From positions 308,054,857 through 308,118,856 of the forward strand of contig CM060709.1 of the NCBI GenBank assembly GCA_030686995.1: a stretch of DNA of 64,000 nucleotides, given 5' to 3'. This stretch comes from Artemisia argyi. Its lineage: Eukaryota; Streptophyta; Magnoliopsida; Asterales; Asteraceae. The notes under the pieces are model-generated. The model saw only the letters and a list, made by a program, of their open reading frames with translations. It was not told the DNA's origin and made no database searches. This document shows positions 55,734 through 64,000 of the stretch, in pieces. Every line of letters begins with the position of its first letter. Within the stretch, counting starts at the first letter, position 1. The position numbers and the translations under genes are program-made.

Positions 55734-56274
55734 CAGGGGTGGAGCTATGTACAAAGTAGTGGGGGGATGTGCCCCCAACTAAGTTCTTGGAGAAACACTA
55801 AATTGTTAAGAAAAAAATGTCAAATTAGAAGAAAAAAAGTGCAGTGCCCTCAGCCCAGAAATCCGAGTGCCCTCGATGTAGCTGACAAAAAAGAGCAAGT
55901 GACGTAAAACTAGTATTCCGTTGCTTTAGAAGACACATCCATGGCTGCTTGTTTATTTCCTCTGGGTTTTGTGGGGTGAGAAAACATGATGAAGATGATG
56001 ACTATTAATTGGGAAGTGAGAAAGTTGCCAAAATTTATTAGCCAATGGCATCATCTATTACTGTATTACTCCGTACTATATAAAAGATTTAATAGTATAT
56101 ATAATTTGTTAGTACCGAGAAGTATAAACTACAGTATAAAGAAAATAATCAATGGGAAAGTTAACTTTTTCTTTAAACCATCTCATGTAACTTCAAATCT
56201 TCAATTTGTCACGGTATCTTATTTTATCATTTGTGTGCTGCTAAATTTATTAAAAGGTGTCGTTGTTTTAGTTT

Positions 56275-56321
<47 letters not shown>

Positions 56322-56624
56322 ATCTAAACATAAAAAGATTTACGTTAACATTTTTAAAATAAAATATCCAATTATACTTGTAAGCATATAAGCAAGTTTT
56401 AAAGTTACAATCACTTTGATAAAAGTTTAGCCACTTTTTACTTGTTTTATTTTTTAGCTACGCCTACGAACTTGTTGAAATTATATATACTATAGTTGCC
56501 TAAAAGAAGTGTCTTTTTGCATTTAATTAATACCGACCCAACCTATTCTGAATTTTACAATTAAAGAATTTCACTCCATTATCGAAGCTGCCCCCATCTA
56601 TTAGTTTTCGTGGCTCCGCCACTG
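55734..56624. mobile_element. hAT-like non-autonomous element, 891 bp
   Basis: Terminal inverted repeats CAGGGGTGGAGCTATG and, inverted, CAGTGGCGGAGCCACG, with the perfect 8-bp target duplication TGGTATGG (55726-55733 and 56625-56632). Contains a poly(A) run at 56280-56318 and no transposase ORF. Confidence 0.9.
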
Positions 56625-56710
56625 TGGTATGGTAACACAGCCTTAACGCGACATGCGTTAAGACTTAACTCACCTTCTACGTGATCATACCGAGTGCTCT
56701 TTTACTAGAG

Positions 56711-58155
56711 TTTTTTTTTTTTTTTTTTTGGGTAAAAGGTCAACGACCCGGTAAATATATTACTCCAAAAAATATTTAAGTACAACGGATATGAGTGAGT
56801 CCCATATCTCAGCCCGTTACATAGGCGAAAAGCTTACATAACAAGATATTTCCTATTTTCTAGACAAGAAAACAAAACCACTACCACATAATATAGAAAG
56901 ACTCGGACAAACATATAAACTACTTCCTACGACCTTGGAGATTCAAGCCATAAATGGCATTAAGAGCATCCAATTCCCCTGGAAGATCGTAAATTTGCTT
57001 CGAGTAATCCTCATAGTCATCAAGCACATCTTCATGTTCATGACCTCCACCAAATAGATTTGCTGATTCGTCGAACGTGTTAAGAACCTCCTCCTCCTCA
57101 CTATCCGAAACCACAACCTCACCCACCTTGGAAAATGGGTTAGCCCTCTTAGTGATAGAGGCGGACGGAATAGGATGACCTTCATCATCCATAAGAGTAG
57201 CTTTCCCATCGATAAGAAGCTTTTCAAGTTTACTAATTTTATCAACTATAGGAGTAGAACCAACTTCCTTAGTTCCCATTGAATCACTCACAAGCGGTTC
57301 TTGTGATGTAGTACCAGTCTTAACCGACTCATCCACATTAACTTCCATTGTACGGCCAGCATCCACATCATTGTTGTTGTCATTAGTAGGAATACCAAAT
57401 GTATCTGTATCATCCATATTAAGAGCATCAAACTGATTAGAAGTAGTGATCTTGGTTCCACTCGTACTCGCCACATCAGAGGCCTTCTTCTTACTGACAT
57501 TAGCTTTCTTTGGTTCAGGAGGAGTCTTTTTGGGCTGATATTCAAAATGCTTACCCACCACAGGTTTGGTAAATCCTCCTCGACCCGGATTCGAACCAAC
57601 TTGCTTTCCCTTCTTCTTATTGTTAACATGTTGGAACCCATCACTTGCGTTCATAGTAGGTTGAGCATTCGGTATGACAACCTTAGGGCACTCAATCAAA
57701 GTATGTCCAAATACCTTACATTTATCACAGCGCGGCGGTTTCCACTCATATTCAACCCGGATCTTCTCAATAGTCGAACCCGTACCATCAAGTAGAGGAA
57801 TCTCAACAGTGAGACTGTCCTTTAGTACCACATCTGACTTTACTTCAATCATACACCTAGCAAAGCTACTCCGGCCTCAAGATTCCTTGCAAATTTGACT
57901 AGTAAAGGCATCAAGCCTTTTGGGCATCCCAATCACAGTAGCAAAAAGGCTAAGCCCGTCATCAGAGAACATAGCTAAAGGAACATCATGGAACTTAACC
58001 CACACCGGAATGTTAGTCAAATCCTCTTTAAGCAAGTTGGTGTTCAATGTCCATGGTTTAAGGATAATAGGAACATTACGAATCAACCAAGGACCATTAT
58101 CAAGGACATCATCGACACCTATCTTCAAAGTAAACTTGAAGAAAAAGAAACCCTT
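56711..58155 (-). mobile_element. ORF1-only LINE, copy C, interrupted by an LTR element
   Basis: The poly(A) tail shows as about 19 T at 56711-56729. The 3' UTR and ORF1 C-terminal half match copies A and B. The sequence stops abruptly at 58155, in the middle of the DUF4283 coding region, where the LTR begins (TGTAACACC). The missing 5' part would lie beyond the right edge of the window. Confidence 0.85.
56920..58155 (-). pseudogene. LINE ORF1, copy C (5' part cut off)
   Basis: From the DUF4283 region (FFFFKF near 58145) through SSFARCMIEV and the knuckle CDKCKVFGHTLIEC to the acidic tail ending NLQGRRK at 56920. One nonsense codon TGA (57877-57879) replaces the Trp of the WGRSSFA motif. Otherwise open; the frameshift of copy A is absent here. 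Confidence 0.82.
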
Positions 58156-61100
58156 TGTAACACCCCAACCCGATAAGGGTAGAACTATTACATTACAGTG
58201 ACATATCAGAACAAACACAAGCATATGATTCATACATACAACGAAATTTAGGGTTACAATGAAAATCTGAAACTACAAGGTTACAAAAACAAATAAATAC
58301 TATGTCTAATAAAATGAAACTTCATCTAATCGTCTCTAGTCCAAAGCATAGTCTTCTAAGTCCAGTCACACTCTCTTCCCATAACCCAGCTTCCTACTAA
58401 AACCTGCCGCAGGAAAAGGAAATGCGGCTGAGCTTAAAAAGCCCAGTGAACAGATACATATACAAAGCAATGATAATGAAACAGAACTGAAATATAGTTC
58501 ATTGGGAAAATAGAACAAGGAATAGATAAAAGAGTAATAGAATAGAAAGAAGAAAGGATAGTCATCTACCACGAGCCCAGAAACATATCATATCATATAA
58601 GCCGTCAATACCATAATTCTTCATAATCATATAGAGGGGAGTCCTCTCAGATAATCAGATAATATGAGGGGTGTCCTCATTCTTCAAATGGGTGGAGTAG
58701 CGAACTCCCAGAAATTGTGAAAGGCATGTATAGCACACAGTACCAGTCACCTCAAAGTCAACTCAAAGTCATAGTTAAATCCACTAAATAGAACAGATCT
58801 AGGATTGCAACCCATACGCCCCTTACTCAAAGTCAATCTCAAAGTCATATACTCAAAGTCATAATGGCCATAATAGTAATCATAAAAAGGGACGGCGTGA
58901 GAAATCACTCACCCACACATGAGTCATGCCAGTGGTGCATCACAGACATGCCTATGGTACCTCCATAGGTAGGAGAAACATAAATGGCTCGGGTATCAAA
59001 CTAAGAGTCAGGTCTCAAAGTCATGCAAAAGGTCATATAGCAAAGGTTTATCTCAAAGTCATCTCAAAATCATATCAGAAATAGTATTCAAGGTCCATTA
59101 AGAGTTTATCAGGTCAAGGTTCATATTCAAAAATCAATTCATGGTTCAGTTCAAAAGTCCGTTTCAAAAGTTTCTATTAAAAGTCCAATTTAAATAATCT
59201 TTTAAAACAGTTTTCATAAAAATGGTCTTTCAAAATATAGGGTTCATGAAAGTTAAATAACCTTTCTTTTAAAAAGAATTTTAGCATCATTTATAAACAT
59301 CCTTTCAAATCGGTTCTTCTCAAAACATTTCCATGGCATAATTAAAAAGGTTTTCATAGCATGGTTTCATAACGGAGGTCATATCAAGTGGGATCAACAG
59401 AGAAGGTTCAAGTAAAGGGGATCATAGCAATGGCATCAATTCGGGAACTAACGGATCAGAATATGAAAGAGATCATGAGAAACCTTTTGAGAAAGGTCAG
59501 AATATCTGTACCTCAATCGCCATCGAAATCATAACATACGTAAGCATATGGAAACACTCCTTCTTCAACGAATCTACACGAATTAATGATCGGCTTATTA
59601 TTAATAACTTATTCAATTCAGATTTCTCATTTTAGTCGGCTTTCCAGTTTTAGTAACTTTCCATTTAAAGTGACTTTCCACTTTTAGCAGGTTTCCATAA
59701 ATAGTAAGTTTCCACTTTTAGAAAGTTTCCATAATTAGAAAGTTGAGTCATTATTAATGGAATCAAAGTATCTTTTAACATATTTATACATTTGGTCCTT
59801 AGGGTTTCATAACTTTACCTTTTACACCCTTTACTTTCCAAAATTACACTTTAAACCTTTTAGTATTCAAAGTTACACATTAAACCCTTAGCTTATCCAT
59901 TTTACATAATGATCCCTTATTTTATCATGTTATATGAATATACCTTCAAGTATTCACAATTTACACTTTAAGTCCTTCAAGTTATTAAAGTTACATATTT
60001 AACCCTTTAATTTACAATTTCAACTTTTAATTCTTAATAATTACATATTAAGCCATTAATTTACCAAATTAGCACATAATCCCTTGAATACTTTTAAATA
60101 CTCAAAACAGCTCCAAGTTTCTGAAAATTACATTTTTAGTCCCTCTCTTTTAATTATTTTCAAAACAAACCCTAATTAGGTTTAAAATACATTTTAATCC
60201 ATTTAAATGCAAAACTTACACTTAGCACCCTCATTATATATTTTATTCGAATATTATACAGCTCAAATAAAGTTCCAGAATTAACCCTTAAGTTTTAAAG
60301 TTTACAAAACTCACCCAAAACATTTATACCAAATCGTATAAACCAAAAACATAGGTTTTAGAAATCTTAATCCTCCTAATCGATTTTCAATCATCATCTC
60401 ATCATTAGATATCATTAATTGTCACCTTTTCCAGCCCTAAACCAAAACCCTAGGCTCTCGACTTTATTTTCTTTCTTCTTTTTATTTACGATTTTCACAA
60501 AACCAAATAATTCGAAATACCATGATCTAAGCCAAGATAATTTTTCCAACATTTTTACAGGTTATAACACATCATAATAAGTGTATAAAAATTTTATTAA
60601 GAATTATTCTGGATCGGAATGTATCTTTTACAATTAAACACGTTTTTAGGGTTTTAATTCACGAAAACGATGTCGAGCATGCATGGGTCGAATCAAACAT
60701 TTTATTTGATGTTTATAAGGTATAAAGGACCTGAGAAAAATACCAAATCAAGAATGGAACGTGTAGAGAGGGCTGTACGAATTATAGCATATGCGTAGAG
60801 CCAAAACGATCCAAAAATCACCATGACTTCACCAATGATCTTCCAACCTTGAAACCAATTTTCGTGGGTCTTATATGATGTAAGGAACATCAGAAAAATA
60901 AGAAATAATTTTTATAGAGGTCGTATGAAACATAACGAATTTACCTTTGTTCTAGGGCTCGACACAAAGAAAACAATGCTACGATCGTGTAAAGCTTCAA
61001 CAATTCGAATGGGATTTTTCTTGGCTTCTTAGGATGTTGATGAATCACAGAAAAATGCTTGAGAGTGATGGGAGAGTCGAATGGGGGCTGTGAGAATTGT

Positions 61101-61512
61101 TTGTGTGTGTATTAAATCGGTTTTAGGGTTTTTGGGTGGAAAAAAGATATGGTTTGACTAAAATAAAAGAATGCCATGATATGGGGGAGGGAGGACCAGG
61201 AAATTTCGTGATTTATGATAGCCCAAATATTCATGGTGATTACCTTCCTTAATTATCTCATATATATCTTTTAAAATCAAATTAAACCAAAATAAAACTA
61301 TATATATACATCATTCGGCCATATGAGGGTATTTTAGTAATTTTACCACTTTTATGAATGTTAAATAAAGTTGTTAAAATTATTTTGGATCATAACTTAT
61401 GCATTGTCAGGAGTTTGGGATTTATTTGGAGACTTTATAAACTTTTAATTAAATTTTAAAATTGTAGGGGTATTTTGGTCTTTTCACATGTTCTCAGATT
61501 TTAGGTGTTACA
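58156..61512 (-). repeat. 3.36-kb LTR of a Ty3-type element (3' LTR)
   Basis: TGTAACACC...TGTTACA ends on both strands. On the minus strand it is preceded at 61513-61530 by the purine run AGAGGGGAAGAAGT and, before that, by the end of a pol frame (NFEDEIFLF then stop, near 61560). This identifies it as the 3' LTR of an element continuing past the right edge. LTR length and the AATTTCGAGGACGAAATTT end of pol suggest a Tekay/Del-type chromovirus (memory). No ORFs of note inside. Confidence 0.8.
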
Positions 61513-64000
61513 ACTTCTTCCCCTCTAAAAAAGAAAAATTTCGTCCTCGAAATTTGAAGTCGCAAAGTTAGACAAAGTCGTAGCAAACCGCAAAAGTCGT
61601 CACAACATTCTCACGCCCGGGGAGGTTCTTCCAAAAGATATTCAGACCAACTGGTTTCTCATGATTCGTAATTACTGTCAAAACAGTTTCAGATTTCTCA
61701 GAAGGGCATATCATATTGAATTTGAATCAAAAGGATAATGTACCAAACATAACGGATGATAAACGAATTCTCCAGGAAGAGGTATAAAAATACATAGGAT
61801 TTTCATCGAATTGATTAGGCGAATCAGATGAGAATACATTGAATTGTAGCAAACATGGGGTGATATACGGTTTAACCCTTCAGCTTCTCAGATAGTCTCG
61901 GCTTTTAGATAACCTTCCAAAGGTATTCTCATAAACAAACAGGTCTCATTTCCTCAAAGTCCACAATCACATATTTTACTCATAGCAGATCATAATGAAC
62001 AATCTCGCGAATGCGAATTGTATACGGACAGAAAGCATATCGTTAGATATCGTCAACAGCAGAAATTTCATAATGGAACCTAAGATTCTTATCAGAAGTT
62101 GCAAAGATCAGCAAAACACGTGTCGAGAGTTCAAACGTATCAAATCGTATAACAAGGACAGCATATCAAACGTATAGGTAGAATGAACCTAAAGTCTCAC
62201 TAAACTTAGATGATCTTGATCAGATGCCAGAATTCTAAAGCTTCTAAGGCACTTCTTAAAATATCATATGCCCACCATAAGTGCACGTTATATGATGTAA
62301 GTATTATCACGTTGGCCAGGCGTCATAATACTGGCATCATATACATATGCCCTCATGATGATCATACTTTATCTCAAGTCGTGAACACCCAAACTTATTT
62401 AAATCCACCTAGTCCACCTATAGTCTCAGAGGTCACCAAAATCAAACGACATAACTAAGAGAACGAAATTACTCGAAGAGTAACGGAGATCCGAGAATGT
62501 CATTCAAAATTAAGGTACGTCATCAATAGCGTCAATCCTTTACAGAATCATCTCGTCTAACCACAATGTCCGCTTCAAAATCCGTCCACTCATTTACAAA
62601 TTTCAAAATTTCTTCCAAGTTGGAGTAGTCTGTTTATTCTTGTCAGTCTTACCTCATGATTAAGAGAATTTAAAATTCGAGTCTGGTTCCTCAAGCCTTC
62701 AGCAACTCTTCTTGGTACTGTGGCGTCGTAGCGGCAGTCTCTGACACGATCACTGTGCATCCCTCCCTCCGCAGGTCTGCTTCTGCTCTCAATTCATCTT
62801 AGTACAACTAAAATGAATAGAGAAACAAGACTGCGTTTCTTCGACAGGTCTTCTAACATAGCTCCAGGTTTTAAGGTACATGATGTTGTTGTCGACTCCA
62901 GGTTGTGTGTTGAATGGTTCGTCTTCTTTGGTCTGGTTGTCTTGATGCCCGAACTGAAATCTTCACGTGTTGCATGATGTATGATTGAGCACTATCCCAG
63001 TTCCTCTCTTCTTCTTATATGCTTCTTCCATGGTAATGCTTGTCGCAACCATCTTCTACTACTCTTCCACCAGGTTTCTAACTCCGATAACGTTCTTCGA
63101 TCTTGCTCCCTCTTGTGAAAGCTCTGTCTTCACATTTTACAAGGTAGCGTTGTCTACTATGCTTTCTGAACGTCAATCAAATTTCTCTTCCGGAACAAAG
63201 GGTCGTCTCACCAATAATCTCTATGTTCTTCTTTCGTTTTAGAACACAACACAATGTCATACTATGACAATTTGTCCAAAACACGCGAAAAACATGATTA
63301 TTCTAGCCAACACCATTGGCATCATTCAAGTTCATAAATGTTATAACGAGTGCAAAGGCAACTTCAGAAATCATCTCAGGGAATTTTCACATCGCCTTCT
63401 TTCTTCTTCAGGAACTGAAATACTTCCCAAAGGTTACTCTCGGTTAGTTAACCCCCTTCTTAGAAGTTTTTGTGGTTGCTTCTTCAGTCCTTCAAATCTA
63501 AAATGATGCAATCAGACGCGGAGTTTCAAAGGAAGACCAAATTAATTATTGATACGCGGAAACAGATAATGATTAGTGATAGTGGTACGTTTAAGTTCAC
63601 GATAGTCGAGACGTCATCGCATACTTCTCTCGTTCTTCTTCATAAACAAACAAGAGCATCTAAAGAGAATTACCAAGGTTAAAAATCATATTCCATCAGC
63701 TCCTTCAATCTCTCAACTTCTATGGCACCATGGTTTCTTTACTGATATCAGTTCAATGTCCACTCTACTTCTTAAGTAGGAAGGAGTACCAAAAGGTTCA
63801 TCAGAGAATACCGGAAAATCTTCGTATGACAAAATATTTCCCAATAGTAGAACTTTCCAAGGGTTGATAATAATGGTTTTCAGGACAACTTGGTAATCAC
63901 ATGAGTTTGGGTAGGTGTTTCCATAGTGACAGAAATTTTAGCAGATGTAGAGAGTCATCATAATGGAATAGGGTGAAGCAGATTTTTAAGGTCACATTTC
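61513..64000 (-). pseudogene. Degenerate Ty3-type pol, running off the window
   Basis: No long ORF, but minus-strand readings contain reverse transcriptase landmarks in order and at about the right distance: DYRELK...YLFPRI near 63608-63570, and SKTKEEH near 63245-63220, with an eroded RYGHYEF-like segment between. The FEDEIFLF terminal motif is near 61560. Many stops and frameshifts, so an old copy. Integrase and chromodomain regions could not be read. Confidence 0.6.

Overview
The window looks like a repeat-rich, gene-poor stretch of a eudicot nuclear genome, most likely Asteraceae. That placement rests on my memory of similar protein families there: the FERONIA-like cytoplasmic kinases, the DUF4283/zinc-knuckle LINE ORF1 and the gag of the Ty3 element. 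It is an inference, not a database result. Genes have plant-type GT-AG introns, and transposons are nested in one another.

Layout. 1-2.4 kb: possible LTR remnant, then a FERONIA-like kinase (minus strand). 3.0-5.0 kb: Harbinger-like element with a proline-rich ORF. 5.8-7.7 kb: receptor-kinase remnant with degenerate catalytic motifs. 7.8-13.7 kb: complete Ty1/copia element with LTRs and target-site duplication (TSD) but broken ORFs. 13.8-15.4 kb: two MITEs and LINE scraps. 15.5-17.1 kb: a Helitron at the 3' end of a frameshifted second copy of the kinase. 18.8-26.8 kb: three tandem TAXI/basic-7S-globulin-like genes, the middle one a pseudogene. 26.9-29.4 kb: a CACTA end, then captured exon fragments of an MCM9-like helicase and a GH38 alpha-mannosidase.

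29.7-52.2 kb is a single Mutator-like element (MULE) of about 22.5 kb with recognisable terminal inverted repeats (TIRs) and a 10-bp TSD. It carries two convergent multi-exon genes: a FAR1-type MULE transposase (plus) and an Ulp1-type C48 protease (minus). It has been hit by an ORF1-only LINE (32.96-35.53 kb, inside a transposase exon) and a gag-only Ty3 element (41.79-49.50 kb, inside a protease intron). Almost every long intron of both genes, and the gap between them, holds copies of a perfect 16-bp palindrome, GAATCCCATGGGATTC, mostly spaced 21 nt apart. I found none outside the MULE and none in the nested retroelements. This is the most unusual structure in the window.

52.4-64 kb: a collapsed FAR1-related gene, a GGTGCT minisatellite, a 5'-truncated ORF1-only LINE, a long TTA microsatellite, a hAT-like element with perfect 8-bp TSD, a third ORF1-only LINE, and in it a 3.36-kb LTR with a degenerate Ty3-type pol running off the right end.

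Likely functional host genes are few: the kinase at 1.3-2.4 kb and the two intact TAXI-like genes. Exon edges were read by eye from splice consensus and may be off by a few bases.
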